DNA of 36,305 bases, from NCBI GenBank assembly GCA_017642885.1, contig JAEPOM010000028.1, positions 1 through 36,305 on the forward strand, written 5' to 3'. The notes under the pieces were generated by a model. It was not told where the DNA came from. It saw nothing but the letters and a program-made list of their open reading frames with translations, and did no database searches. The translations under genes and the position numbers were made by a program. Position 1 is the stretch's first letter. Every line of letters starts with the position of its first letter. Origin of the DNA: Henriciella sp. (GTDB lineage Bacteria > Pseudomonadota > Alphaproteobacteria > Caulobacterales > Hyphomonadaceae). Below are positions 1 to 7,515 of this stretch, in pieces.

Positions 1-132
1 TAAGACCGCATAGCGCCATCGGATACGAAGTCCCGAAGGCGCTCATGAAACGCGCGATGGCAAATCAACCATCATGCACCTGAAACCCGGAAAGTCCTCC
101 AACCGGGTGGCCCAGAGATGGGGAGCAGGTCA
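1..132 (+). mobile_element. Right end of an IS3-family insertion sequence (partial)
   Basis: The window opens inside an insertion sequence. A transposase C-terminus ends at 83, and the DNA up to 132 ends in ..GGGAGCAGGTCA. Read on the other strand this is TGACCTGCTCCCC, an IS3-type terminal repeat with the usual TG..CA ends. The left terminal repeat of another IS at 36230 starts TGACCTGAGACCC and matches 10 of the first 13 positions, so both fragments probably belong to the same IS type. The 3 bases after the end (CTG, 133-135) would be half of any target duplication; the other half lies outside the window. The boundary is read from the repeat and the truncated neighbour and was not confirmed by a database match. 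Confidence 0.75.
3..83 (+). CDS. IS3-family transposase OrfB, C-terminal end only
   Basis: Reading from base 3 gives RPHSAIGYEVPKALM..., ending in TGA at 81-83. The first two bases (TA) would complete a Val codon, giving VRPHSAIGY. The motif (N)xVRPHSALGY followed by a Pro is the signature end of the DDE integrase core in IS3-family OrfB transposases. Only the last 26 or so residues are present, so all catalytic acidic residues are outside the window. The rest of the element lies to the left. The family assignment rests on this short but characteristic motif together with the terminal repeat that follows it. Confidence 0.75.
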   Translation, partial: RPHSAIGYEVPKALMKRAMANQPSCT

Positions 133-429
133 CTGAAGCCGGAACTAACTCAAATTATGGACCACTTTCGTGGGGGCACTCCAGTTTTGCTTGAACCGTT
201 GGCTGAGTCTGGGGAGACATCAAAATCGAGCTTCGCACTTCTAACCGACCGCGTCGCCGTTAAAGATGGGCGCGAACAAACCTATGGTTCACAAGGCGAG
301 TGCGTAGATGGTGAGGGTTGGAAACCATTCCCCATTGCCAAAGGCGATATAGACAAATTGAGAGCGCAAATGGAGCTCGAGCCGATGGCGGAATATTCTT
401 CTCGGATGGCCGCATATTGCCCAACCTAA
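133..429 (+). pseudogene. DUF6624-like protein, 5' end removed by IS insertion
   Basis: After the IS end at 132 the frame reads LKPELTQIMDHFRGG... and runs to a stop at 427-429. The segment FALLTDRVAVKDGREQTYGSQ, followed by a PI motif and LEPMAEY near the C-terminus, resembles my memory of the DUF6624 family (LLTDRV..G..Q.YGTQ...PI...LxPLAEY). DUF6624 proteins are usually longer and have about 70-100 residues before this motif; here those are replaced by transposon sequence. An ATG at 118 is in frame but lies inside the IS terminal repeat, so a short chimeric protein of 103 residues could be made only by accident. The function of the family is unknown to me. The family call is moderately sure and the truncation is well supported. 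Confidence 0.55.
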
Positions 430-524
430 TATGCGAAATCGCGCAAGCCGAATGACTTGCTTAGAGCTTTTTTGCCGTTGAATTGTTGTCCGCTCTGACG
501 CCGAAAGGCGACACGCGTGTTCGA

Positions 525-1022
525 TCAGCTGGACCGGTCCGTAACTAGTGTAAAGCCGTGGGCAATTGGGTCAAAACCGGGAGGAAATTTCGTATCCTCG
601 CTGAAAATCGCCCCTTCAAAATCGGATTCATCGTACTCCGAAAAATCGCAGATCGCATCGACGAAATTCGCGTTTTTGAAGGTTCCGCCGCATACATCGG
701 CGCCGGACAGGTCGGCGCGAACAAAACTCGCATGTTCTGCGACGACACCTCGCATCTTCGCACCACTAAAAGAGGCACCGCGACAGTGCGCGTGCCATAC
801 GTCAGCGGTTATCAGATTTGCTCCGGAAAAATTGGCATCCGCTAAGTTCGCCCACTGCAGGAATGCCCCTCGCATGTTTGCATCGACTGCCAGACTGCCT
901 TGGAGGTCGGCGTTTTGTAGCAACGCCCGATGGAGCTCCAGGCCCGACAGGTCAGCTCCCCTCAACTCACGCTCGGGGATTTTGACGAGCGTACCGTAAC
1001 TATCCACACACTTGATGATCAT
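525..1022 (-). CDS. Pentapeptide-repeat protein
   Basis: The protein is about 165 residues and made largely of A(D/N)LXX-type pentapeptides, such as GADLS, NADLQ, WANLA, GANLI, RADLSGADV and NANFV. Such repeats fold as a right-handed quadrilateral beta-helix. Members include DNA mimics that protect gyrase (Qnr/MfpA), but most have no known role, and nothing here identifies a target. The start is taken at the ATG at 1022, which has GAGG about 9 bases upstream; an upstream GTG at 1055 would add 11 residues with no better ribosome site. The C-terminus (roughly the last 40 residues) leaves the repeat pattern. No signal peptide or membrane segment is visible, so it is probably cytoplasmic. It sits between an IS-damaged gene and an acyl-CoA dehydrogenase and appears to be transcribed alone. 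Confidence 0.75.
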   Translation of the reverse strand: MIIKCVDSYGTLVKIPERELRGADLSGLELHRALLQNADLQGSLAVDANMRGAFLQWANLADANFSGANLITADVWHAHCRGASFSGAKMRGVVAEHASFVRADLSGADVCGGTFKNANFVDAICDFSEYDESDFEGAIFSEDTKFPPGFDPIAHGFTLVTDRSS

Positions 1023-1188
1023 CGTTCGAAACCTCGAGCTAATCTGGCGTTGCACAGACCTAATCGAAATGGCTGTCGCTGATCAACGAAAACTCGTTTT
1101 GTCCAATGTCTCCCTTGACGCCGAAAGCGGACATGCACTCAGAGCGTTAATTCGTCATCCCAACCAACACTCTAATCAGCTCACCCTA

Positions 1189-2379
1189 TCAGAGCCCAAG
1201 GACGCGTTTGGCGATGATGTTTTTCTGGATCTCATTGGTGCCGCCATAGATGCTTTGCGCGCGGGCACCGAAATAGGTGGAGACGCCTGGGGCCGCATCG
1301 ACCGAATGGCCAAGCCAGCCCGGACTGACACTGTCCTCGAACTTGCGCTGGCCATGCGCCGCGGCGACGTCCAGGTACAGCGTCGTGATCTGCTGAGCGG
1401 TTTCGGTCGCGAGGATCTTGATGATCGAGGCTTCTTTACCAGGGCTGCCGCCATCCTTGACCGCTGAGAGCACGCGCAACACGGTCATTTCCAGGCCATC
1501 TACGGCTATGTCGGCCTGGGTCAGCTTTCGTGCAAACGCATCGTCATCAATCAGCTTGCGATTGCCGCCCGTGGGTTCGGCCGTCGCCAGGGTGCGAATG
1601 TGGCTTAGCTGTTTGCGCTTACCGCCAATGCGCGCATAGGAGGTGCGCTCAAAACCGAGCAGATACTGGCTATAGGTCCAACCTTTGCCCTCTTCGCCGA
1701 TCAGATAATCGGCCGGGACGCGGACATCCTCGAAAGTCACCATGTTGAGCGCATGCTTGCCATCAATGGTGATGATCGGCTTCAGCGTCACGCCGGCCCG
1801 GTCCATCTCGCAGCAGATGAAGCTGATGCCGAGCTGTTTTTTCTCTTCTTTCGACGTGCGCGCGAGCAGAAAGATCCAGTCGGCGTGCTGAGCTGCGCTG
1901 GTCCAGATCTTGGTGCCATTGAGGGCGTACTCGTCGCCGTCGCGCTTGGCGGAGAATTGCAAAGATGCGAGATCGGAGCCGCTGTCCGGCTCGCTATAGC
2001 CCTGGGCCCAGCCCAGTGAGCCGTCGCGTGTTCCGGGCAGCCATTTCTCTTTTTGGGCCTCCGACCCGAATGTGTAGATGATTGGGCCGACATAGATCAC
2101 GCCCATAGGGGTCACTGTGGGGACGCCAGCGCGCTCCAGTTCTTCGTCGAAGATATATTGCTCTTCCAGGCTCCAGCCGGGGCCACCATTCTCTTCAGGC
2201 CAGGCACTGGCGAGCCAACCTTTCGCGCCGAGCGCCATTTCCGATTTGCGCACTTCCGCCGTTGTCAGGCTGGCGCCAGTGGCCACCTTGGCGAGGATAT
2301 CTTGCGGGTATTCGGTTTCAAAGAAGCTGCGAACTTCGGCACGAAACGGCTCTAGGGCGGGGTTTGATGACAGGTCCAT
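1189..2379 (-). CDS. Acyl-CoA dehydrogenase family protein
   Basis: This 396-residue flavoprotein has the full acyl-CoA dehydrogenase layout: an N-terminal helical domain, the middle beta-domain signature (GYSEPDSGSDLASLQ and NGTKIWTSAAQHADW), then the C-terminal helical domain ending YGGTNEIQKNIIAKRVLGL. It would remove two hydrogens from an acyl-CoA alpha-beta bond and pass electrons through FAD to electron-transfer flavoprotein. The site that holds the catalytic Glu in medium-chain enzymes (YEGT) is YGGT here. The base is then probably the Glu in LGFERTSYARIGG, the position used by isovaleryl- and long-chain-type enzymes. It resembles the large-subunit or FadE-like enzymes of alphaproteobacteria, and the substrate cannot be read from sequence. 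It is divergent from folE across a 277-base gap in which I see no clear operator. Confidence 0.9.
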   Translation of the reverse strand: MDLSSNPALEPFRAEVRSFFETEYPQDILAKVATGASLTTAEVRKSEMALGAKGWLASAWPEENGGPGWSLEEQYIFDEELERAGVPTVTPMGVIYVGPIIYTFGSEAQKEKWLPGTRDGSLGWAQGYSEPDSGSDLASLQFSAKRDGDEYALNGTKIWTSAAQHADWIFLLARTSKEEKKQLGISFICCEMDRAGVTLKPIITIDGKHALNMVTFEDVRVPADYLIGEEGKGWTYSQYLLGFERTSYARIGGKRKQLSHIRTLATAEPTGGNRKLIDDDAFARKLTQADIAVDGLEMTVLRVLSAVKDGGSPGKEASIIKILATETAQQITTLYLDVAAAHGQRKFEDSVSPGWLGHSVDAAPGVSTYFGARAQSIYGGTNEIQKNIIAKRVLGL

Positions 2380-2656
2380 TTTGTCAGCTTACTGTTTCAA
2401 TATGAGCTGGGAAGGGGTCTCCACGGGTGACGTCGCGGCGCGAAATCCGTCCATTTTTTCACCAAAATGTGAGATCTGATTGCTAAGACCTACCGTAAAG
2501 AGAGTCTGGTAACATGTGGAATTCGCCACTATGTTCCGAATTATCGCCCTGAGGGTACAACTCCGGGCGGGCGTTAAGTCCTTATCTGGCAGGGTCCTTG
2601 AATGGTTCTCTTCCGTTACGGCTCGACCTCCGTCCCTCAGACTAAGGAATATGCTT

Positions 2657-3277
2657 ATGGCCATGGACGCCATCACCCCTGAACACGAAATGTCAGGCTC
2701 GGACGAGATTGAACGCCCGAGCATGGAAGAAGCTATGGACGCGGTCCGCACGTTGATCGCGTGGGCTGGAGACGATCCACGCCGCGAAGGCCTGATCGAT
2801 ACGCCAAAGCGCGTCGTAAAAGCCTACCAAGAATGGTTCTCGGGATATCAGGAAGACCCCGTCAAATACCTGTCGCGCACGTTTGATGACGTCCAGGGCT
2901 ATGACGATATCGTCATGCTCAAAAATATCGACGTTGAGAGCCACTGCGAACACCATATGGCGCCGTTCCTCGGCAAGGCGTTCGTCGCCTATATGCCGAC
3001 CCAGGCCGTTGTCGGAATCTCGAAACTGGCCCGCGTCGTAGAGATTTTCTCCAAGCGGCTGCAGACGCAGGAAACCATGACTGCGCAAATCTGTGATGCG
3101 ATCACTGACAGCCTCGCCCCTATGGGTGTTGCGGTTCTGATTGATGCGGAACACCAGTGCATGTCGACCCGCGGTGTCCACCACAAGGACGTCACGACGA
3201 TCACCACGCAGTTCACGGGTGTGTTCAAGACGGACAAGGATATGCGCAACCGCTTCCTGCGCCTTGCCGAACAGTAA
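2657..3277 (+). CDS. folE: GTP cyclohydrolase I
   Basis: FolE converts GTP to 7,8-dihydroneopterin triphosphate and formate, the first step of tetrahydrofolate synthesis, as a cytoplasmic toroidal homodecamer. The core reads ESHCEHHMAPFLGKAFVAYMP, then GISKLARVVEIFSKRLQTQE and HQCMSTRGV. These give the zinc ligands (Cys and His of the SHCEHH motif, Cys of HQCM) and the catalytic and substrate-binding segments of the classical zinc enzyme (type IA). The start is the ATG at 2657, preceded by AAGGA with 8 bases between, giving 206 residues, the usual family length. The frame stays open upstream to 2516, but that part has no ribosome site or family similarity. A Rho-independent terminator follows the gene. 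Neighbouring folate genes are not present. Confidence 0.96.
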   Translation: MAMDAITPEHEMSGSDEIERPSMEEAMDAVRTLIAWAGDDPRREGLIDTPKRVVKAYQEWFSGYQEDPVKYLSRTFDDVQGYDDIVMLKNIDVESHCEHHMAPFLGKAFVAYMPTQAVVGISKLARVVEIFSKRLQTQETMTAQICDAITDSLAPMGVAVLIDAEHQCMSTRGVHHKDVTTITTQFTGVFKTDKDMRNRFLRLAEQ

Positions 3278-3324
3278 TCCCGCCCTGCCCTTGGCAGCGG
3301 AGGGTCACTCCGTTAACCCTATTG

Positions 3325-3358
3325 GCGTCGCCTGAAATCCAGGCGGCGCTAATTTTTT
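3325..3358 (+). terminator. Hairpin with U-tract after folE, abutting the next gene's ribosome site
   Basis: GCGTCGCCTG (3325-3334) pairs with CAGGCGGCGC (3340-3349) over 10 base pairs with one G-U pair, a 5-base loop, and then AATTTTTT. It has the form of an intrinsic terminator for folE. The Shine-Dalgarno of the following gene (GGAGG, 3360-3364) begins within two bases of the T-tract, so transcription of that gene must pass through this hairpin or start at or inside it. Confidence 0.8.
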
Positions 3359-3372
3359 GGGAGGATGGCTAT

Positions 3373-3696
3373 ATGAAGAAGTTTATTGCCGCAGCGATTG
3401 CTGCGGGATTTATCGCTGCGCCAGCGTTCACAGCCTCGATCACCATTTCATTCGCAAGTGATGATGGCACGACGTCAGAGTGGACGTTTGATGGCGAAGG
3501 AACGGCCACTAGCGGCGACCTCAGCGCCCCTTATACCTGGGACGAAGATGCCGCAAAGCTGTGTGCAACGGTTCCAGAGCAGGGCGAGATTTGCGCTACG
3601 TTCGATTCTGTCGCTCAAGCAGTCGGCGAAAGCTCGACTTACTCGCTTTCAACCGGTGGATCAGGCACCGCGACGATTTTGGCGATGGAAGAGTAA
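3373..3696 (+). CDS. Small exported protein of unknown function
   Basis: This 107-residue protein starts at an ATG with GGAGG 8 bases upstream. Residues 1 to about 21 (MKKFIAAAIAAGFIAAPAFTAS) form a typical Sec signal peptide with a probable cleavage near AFTAS. The mature part is about 85 residues, acidic, and rich in Thr, Ser and Gly in alternating beta-strand-like patterns. It has two cysteines (KLCATV and EICATF) that could form a disulfide in the periplasm. The sequence SWEWTFDGEG-like stretch and SSTYSLSTGGSGTATI suggest a small beta-sandwich, but I do not recognise a family. A strong terminator follows at 3721. The unusual upstream hairpin is described separately. Confidence 0.75.
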   Translation: MKKFIAAAIAAGFIAAPAFTASITISFASDDGTTSEWTFDGEGTATSGDLSAPYTWDEDAAKLCATVPEQGEICATFDSVAQAVGESSTYSLSTGGSGTATILAMEE

Positions 3697-3720
3697 TCCA
3701 CGCAATCCTTTGAATTCTAG

Positions 3721-3752
3721 AAAGCCCGGGCATTTCTGTCCGGGCTTTTTCT
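3721..3752 (+). terminator. Rho-independent terminator of the small exported protein gene
   Basis: AAAGCCCGG (3721-3729) pairs perfectly with CCGGGCTTT (3740-3748) across a 10-base loop, followed by more T residues. It ends transcription about 25 bases after the stop codon at 3696. Confidence 0.9.
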
Positions 3753-3790
3753 TGACTTGCGGGCGATATGAGCTTATTGTTTATCAATAA
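3752..3790 (+). promoter_or_regulatory. Candidate promoter with overlapping inverted-repeat operator
   Basis: A -35-like TTGACT (3752-3757) is followed after exactly 17 bases by a -10-like TATTGT (3775-3780). The -10 lies inside a perfect inverted repeat, TTATTG (3774-3779), TTTAT, CAATAA (3785-3790). Transcription would start near 3787, only a few bases before the ribosome site GGAG at 3794. A regulator binding the repeat would cover the -10 and start site, which would suit repression. This is read by eye, and the bound protein is unknown. Confidence 0.5.
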
Positions 3791-3804
3791 TATGGAGCGC
3801 GCTC

Positions 3805-4215
3805 ATGCATGCAGAAATCGTCCGCCTTGGCCTGCATCAGGTCGATATCAAAGTCGTAAATGGCGAGAGCATGCATGTGCTGCAATGGCGCCGAAACCTG
3901 ATGTGGGATGAAGTACTCCTGGACGGGAAGCGCCAGGCGCACTCGTCAGGCTTCATGGGGCGCGAGAAAGTCTACGGGCTGATCTTCGGCGCAGACGCAG
4001 ACGGGATTGGTGGGACTCAGGTCATGCTGTTACTTGATCCAAGTACGGAACAAGGCAACTGGGGACATGCCGGTCAGCGCATCAGCGGAATCCGTCTGGA
4101 GTCCAAGAACGGTCCGATCGTTTCCTATGGCACACTCGACCCGCAGGCGCTGGAAAAACCCGCGACTTTTGCCGATTGGATGAAGAAAACCATGGGAATG
4201 GAGTGGGGTCGCTAG
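3805..4215 (+). CDS. Conserved-looking hypothetical protein, 136 residues
   Basis: The ATG at 3805 has GGAG seven bases upstream, and the gene has a recognisable promoter and a strong terminator, so it is a real single-gene unit. The protein has no signal peptide or membrane segment. It is rich in beta-strand patterns: HVLQWRRNLMWDEVLLDGK, YGLIFGADADGIGGTQVMLLLDP and RISGIRLESKNGPIVSYG. The DEVLLDGK...YGLIF pattern reminded me weakly of the FAIM-type beta-sandwich, but that is not strong enough to name it. Conserved-looking Trp residues occur at WRRNLMW, NWGH, DWMKK and EWGR. Function unknown. Confidence 0.65.
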   Translation: MHAEIVRLGLHQVDIKVVNGESMHVLQWRRNLMWDEVLLDGKRQAHSSGFMGREKVYGLIFGADADGIGGTQVMLLLDPSTEQGNWGHAGQRISGIRLESKNGPIVSYGTLDPQALEKPATFADWMKKTMGMEWGR

Positions 4216-4270
4216 AAGTCACACGGGGGTAACAACGGGGCGCAAATAGAGCCGGGATCCGAGACAAAGA

Positions 4271-4299
4271 AAAAGGCCGAGCACTACGCTCGGCCTTTT
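4271..4299. terminator. Bidirectional terminator between convergent genes
   Basis: AAAAGGCCGAGC (4271-4282) pairs perfectly over 12 bases with GCTCGGCCTTTT (4288-4299) around the loop ACTAC. The flanking A-run and T-run make it usable in both directions. It separates the 136-residue protein gene on the plus strand from the CAP-domain gene ending at 4326 on the minus strand. Confidence 0.92.
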
Positions 4300-4325
4300 C
4301 TATTGAACTTAGATCATTGCCGCGA

Positions 4326-5162
4326 TCAGCGACCGCTGACGAGCGGGCCTTTAAGCACATATGTGTTGTCGCGAACGGCAACCAGCACGTCGAGGGTCGC
4401 AGCATCGGACCCGCGGATCGTATTGAAGCTCACGCGCGGCATTGTGCTACGCGCCAGCATCTCGCCCGAACTGACATCCGAGAGGCCCCAAGCGACGACC
4501 TGGCGATCGCGATTGGACAGGCTAGCCTGAAGCGACTGGGCGCCTTTGGCGCTGACCGGAATGGCTTTTTCGAGGTCCCCTTCGGCAGCAGCGAACACTT
4601 GGACGACGTAGTACTGTCCAGCTTCCTCAACTACGGCGACGCCGATATCGGTAAAGCTCGCACGGAGGATATTGTCCTGATTGAATTGATCACGCTTGAT
4701 CTTGTTGTGAACGTCAGACGCCGCATCAGCTGAACGCGCGACGGCAACGTTTGACCCTGAAGCGCCGACCAGCATGGTTCGGTCAAAGGCGCGAATGCGG
4801 TGCAAGTGGTCGCGGCCTTCCAGATCAGAGTGAGCAGCATAGATACGGGCCGACATGTCGAGCGCATGCGAGGCAGCGGCCATGTCCAGAGACGCCCGGC
4901 GCTGCAGTGGCATGAGCCCAGTTGCAGCGCGTTCAGCATTGATCTCTGCGACCAGAGCATCAGCGACGACTTCGTCCAAATTCGTTGCCTTATCCACACA
5001 AGCGGAAGCCTCGGCGACGTAAGCGGCAAGGTTGATGGAATAGCCGTTATCCAGGCTGCAAACGGCCTCCCCGGCAGTTGCAGTTCCAGATAGCGCAGCG
5101 CCTCCAGCGGCTGCGAACGCGAGCAGCAGGGAGGATCTGACTTTGTCATATTTTTGTAACAT
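4326..5162 (-). CDS. Exported CAP/SCP-fold protein with degenerate active site
   Basis: The 278-residue protein begins with a signal peptide (KVRSSLLLAFAAAGGAALSGTATA) and contains a CAP (SCP/PR-1/YkwD) domain in its middle. The INAERAATGLMPLQ motif, ASLDMAAASHALDMSA, AAHSDLEGRD and FTDIGVAVVEEAGQYYVVQVFA match the family order. The glutamate of the usual GENxA motif is missing (GASGSNVAVA), and the WxxSxxHRxNIL motif has become DQFNQDNIL, so two members of the His/Glu tetrad are lost. About 90 further C-terminal residues form an unrecognised beta-rich domain (VVAWGLSDVSSGEML...). The start chosen is the ATG at 5162; a TTG at 5171 is in frame, and neither has a strong ribosome site. It is probably periplasmic. 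Bacterial CAP proteins have no agreed enzymatic role. A duplicated operator-like repeat lies upstream. Confidence 0.8.
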   Translation of the reverse strand: MLQKYDKVRSSLLLAFAAAGGAALSGTATAGEAVCSLDNGYSINLAAYVAEASACVDKATNLDEVVADALVAEINAERAATGLMPLQRRASLDMAAASHALDMSARIYAAHSDLEGRDHLHRIRAFDRTMLVGASGSNVAVARSADAASDVHNKIKRDQFNQDNILRASFTDIGVAVVEEAGQYYVVQVFAAAEGDLEKAIPVSAKGAQSLQASLSNRDRQVVAWGLSDVSSGEMLARSTMPRVSFNTIRGSDAATLDVLVAVRDNTYVLKGPLVSGR

Positions 5163-5215
5163 AACTGACAAGTACGTTATGTGACACTAATGTGTCAACA
5201 CCAATATGTCCGGCT

Positions 5216-5251
5216 TCGGATTAATTAACGTCCCGTATCGGATTAATTAAC
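5216..5251 (-). promoter_or_regulatory. Two perfect 14-base direct repeats upstream of the CAP gene
   Basis: TCGGATTAATTAAC occurs at 5216-5229 and again at 5238-5251, a period of 22 bases, or about two helical turns. Each copy contains the palindrome TTAATTAA. They lie 54-89 bases upstream of the CAP-protein start on the minus strand, between it and the pnp terminator, the right place for an activator or for cooperative repressor sites. The TTAAC half resembles half of a CtrA box (TTAA-N7-TTAA), but the 7-base spacing is absent. The regulator is unknown. Confidence 0.6.
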
Positions 5252-5254
5252 CAT

Positions 5255-5282
5255 GAAAAAAGCCGCCCTGTAAAGGGCGGCT
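5255..5282 (-). terminator. Rho-independent terminator of pnp
   Basis: On the minus strand AGCCGCCCT (5282-5274) pairs with AGGGCGGCT (5269-5261) around a 4-base loop and is followed by a run of six T residues (5260-5255). It lies 36 bases after the pnp stop codon. Confidence 0.92.
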
Positions 5283-5317
5283 CAATCCAATTGCGTGTGA
5301 GTGGTGTTGCGGCGGGC

Positions 5318-7444
5318 TTATTCGCCGGCTTCAGCAACCACTTCTTTTCCGGTTTCCTGATCAACATTTTTCATCGACAGGCGGACTTTACCGCGGTCAT
5401 CAAAACCCATCAGTTTGACGTAAACGGTCTGGCCTTCAGAAACGACATCTTTCGGGTGACCGACGCGCTCATTTGCCATTTGTGACACGTGCACGAGGCC
5501 ATCCTTGGGGCCGAAGAAGTTTACGAACGCGCCGAAGTCTTTGATCGAGACGACTTTGCCTTCGTAGATTTCACCAACTTCTGGCTCCGCGACGATTTCT
5601 TTGATCATCTTCAGGGCTTTGTCGATGCTCTCGCGATCGGTGGCAGAGACCTGAACGGTGCCATCATCATCGATGTTCACCTTCGCGCCGGACTCATCAA
5701 CGATACCGCGGATGACTTTACCGCCGGAGCCGATGACTTCGCGGATCTTGTCTTCTGGAACCTTGATGATTTCCATTTGCGGGGCGTTGTCGGCTAGCTC
5801 GGTGCGAGCCGTATCCAGACCTTTGGACATTTCACCAAGGATGTGCGCGCGGCCGCCTTTGGCCTGCTCGAGCGCCGTTTCCATGATGTCTTTGGTGATG
5901 CCGGCAATCTTGATATCCATTTGCAAGCTGGTCAGACCCTTCTCGGTCCCGGCCACTTTGAAGTCCATGTCACCAAGGTGGTCTTCGTCGCCAAGAATGT
6001 CTGACAGCACCGCAATGCCTTCATCATCCTTGATCAGACCCATGGCGATACCAGAGACCGGGCGCTTCAGTGGAACGCCTGCATCCATCATGGCCAGCGA
6101 ACACCCGCAAACCGTCGCCATAGATGACGAGCCGTTCGATTCAGTGATCTCAGAGACCATGCGGATCGTGTAAGGGAAATCCTCGTGATCCGGCAGGACG
6201 GCACGCAGGGCGCGCCAAGCCAGTTTCCCGTGACCGGTCTCACGACGGCTGGTGCCGCCCATGCGTCCGGTTTCACCTACAGAATAAGGTGGGAAATTGT
6301 AGTGCAGCAGGAACTTCTCTTTGCGCGTGCCGTCGAGACCGTCGATGAATTGCTCATCATCGCTGGTGCCGAGGGTCGCCACACAGATCGCCTGCGTCTC
6401 ACCGCGGGTGAACAAGGAAGACCCGTGCGTGCGTGGCAGGAAGCCAGCTTCAGCCTGGATCGGGCGAACCTGATCGAGGGCGCGTCCATCAATCCGCTTA
6501 CCGGTCTTGATGATATCGCCGCGAACGACTTTCGCTTCGGCTTTCTTGAACGCAGACTTGAACACGTTCGCGTCCATGCCGTCTTCGTTCTCTTCCGTGG
6601 CGACCAGTGCAGCCGCTGCTTTTTCGCGGGCTTCACCGACAGCCGCCTGACGGTCCAGCTTCTCAGTAATCTGATAGGCTTTTGAAAGATCGGCACCGAC
6701 CAGTTTTTGGATCGCGTTCAGTTCTTCAGACAGATCTTCAGCGTCGAAGTCGAATGGCTCTTTGGCCGCAGCTTCTGCCAGCTTGATGATCGCATCGATC
6801 ACCGGCTGCATTGCTTCGTGACCCGCCATAACGGCGCCGAGCATGACATCTTCCGAAAGCTCTTTGGCTTCGGACTCAACCATCATCACAGCGTCGCCAG
6901 TACCGGCAACAACCAGGTCGAGTTCAGACTCTTCGAGTTCTTCGACAGTTGGGTTGATGACATAAGCGCCGTCTTTATAGCCGACGCGCGCCGCACCGAT
7001 TGGGCCCATGAATGGTGCACCAGACAGAACCAGCGCCGCAGAGGCCCCGATCATGCCGAGAATGTCTGGATCGTTCTCGAGATCATAAGAGATCGCCGTC
7101 AGAACAACCTGAACTTCGTTTTTGAAGCCGTCCACGAAGAGTGGGCGGATCGGACGGTCGATCAGGCGAGACGTCAGGGTCTCTTTTTCTGTCGGGCGTC
7201 CCTCGCGCTTGAAGAAGCCGCCTGGAATGCGGCCTGACGCGTAGTATTTTTCCATATAGTTCACGGTCAGCGGGAAGAAGTCCTGTCCCGGCTTCGCAGA
7301 TTTCGCGAATGTCGCTGTCGCGAGCACCGTGCTGTCGCCATAAGTCACCAATACGGCGCCGTCGGCTTGGCGGGCCACCTGGCCCGTTTCGATTTTAAGT
7401 GTCCGGCCGGCCCATTCCAGCGAGACGGATTGCTTATCAAACAT
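5318..7444 (-). CDS. pnp: Polynucleotide phosphorylase
   Basis: PNPase degrades RNA 3' to 5' by phosphorolysis, and can also add tails, as a homotrimeric ring in the cytoplasm and degradosome. The 708 residues have the complete domain order. There is a first RNase PH domain ([25 protein letters not shown]), an alpha-helical linker, and a second RNase PH domain with the catalytic segments [12 protein letters not shown] and [20 protein letters not shown]. These are followed by a KH domain ([20 protein letters not shown]) and an S1 domain ([20 protein letters not shown]) ending near the C-terminus. Start ATG at 7444, with an AAAGAAAG purine stretch upstream. It lies 71 bases after rpsO on the same strand, the classical rpsO-pnp order, and in many bacteria this transcript is autoregulated by PNPase through the leader between the two genes. 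Confidence 0.98.
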   Translation of the reverse strand: MFDKQSVSLEWAGRTLKIETGQVARQADGAVLVTYGDSTVLATATFAKSAKPGQDFFPLTVNYMEKYYASGRIPGGFFKREGRPTEKETLTSRLIDRPIRPLFVDGFKNEVQVVLTAISYDLENDPDILGMIGASAALVLSGAPFMGPIGAARVGYKDGAYVINPTVEELEESELDLVVAGTGDAVMMVESEAKELSEDVMLGAVMAGHEAMQPVIDAIIKLAEAAAKEPFDFDAEDLSEELNAIQKLVGADLSKAYQITEKLDRQAAVGEAREKAAAALVATEENEDGMDANVFKSAFKKAEAKVVRGDIIKTGKRIDGRALDQVRPIQAEAGFLPRTHGSSLFTRGETQAICVATLGTSDDEQFIDGLDGTRKEKFLLHYNFPPYSVGETGRMGGTSRRETGHGKLAWRALRAVLPDHEDFPYTIRMVSEITESNGSSSMATVCGCSLAMMDAGVPLKRPVSGIAMGLIKDDEGIAVLSDILGDEDHLGDMDFKVAGTEKGLTSLQMDIKIAGITKDIMETALEQAKGGRAHILGEMSKGLDTARTELADNAPQMEIIKVPEDKIREVIGSGGKVIRGIVDESGAKVNIDDDGTVQVSATDRESIDKALKMIKEIVAEPEVGEIYEGKVVSIKDFGAFVNFFGPKDGLVHVSQMANERVGHPKDVVSEGQTVYVKLMGFDDRGKVRLSMKNVDQETGKEVVAEAGE

Positions 7445-7468
7445 AAGATTTGCTTTCTTTCATACATA

Positions 7469-7504
7469 CGAAAAGCCCGCCGTGGCCGAATGCCAAGACG
7501 GGCT
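7469..7504 (-). terminator. rpsO terminator / rpsO-pnp intergenic hairpin
   Basis: On the minus strand AGCCCG (7504-7499) pairs with CGGGCT (7479-7474), and an inner imperfect stem (TTGGC with GGCCA) extends it. TTTT follows. It sits 12 bases after the rpsO stop. Partial read-through would feed pnp, as in the enterobacterial rpsO-pnp unit. Confidence 0.75.
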
Positions 7505-7515
7505 GATGTGAGAAC

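Noticed and set aside
517..999. 160-residue plus-strand frame
   Set aside because: It is a mirror of the pentapeptide repeats on the minus strand; its regular FAxxKxA pattern is only the complement of the A(D/N)LXX repeat.
2480..2656. Possible folate-type riboswitch in the folE leader
   Set aside because: I could not form the paired elements of the THF riboswitch, and such elements are mainly known from Firmicutes.
2389..2751. 120-residue minus-strand frame between the acyl-CoA dehydrogenase and folE
   Set aside because: It overlaps the folE start, has no ribosome site, and has no family resemblance.
5216..5251. CtrA box in front of the CAP gene
   Set aside because: TTAAC half-sites are present, but the TTAA-N7-TTAA spacing is not. 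I keep it only as an unidentified direct repeat.
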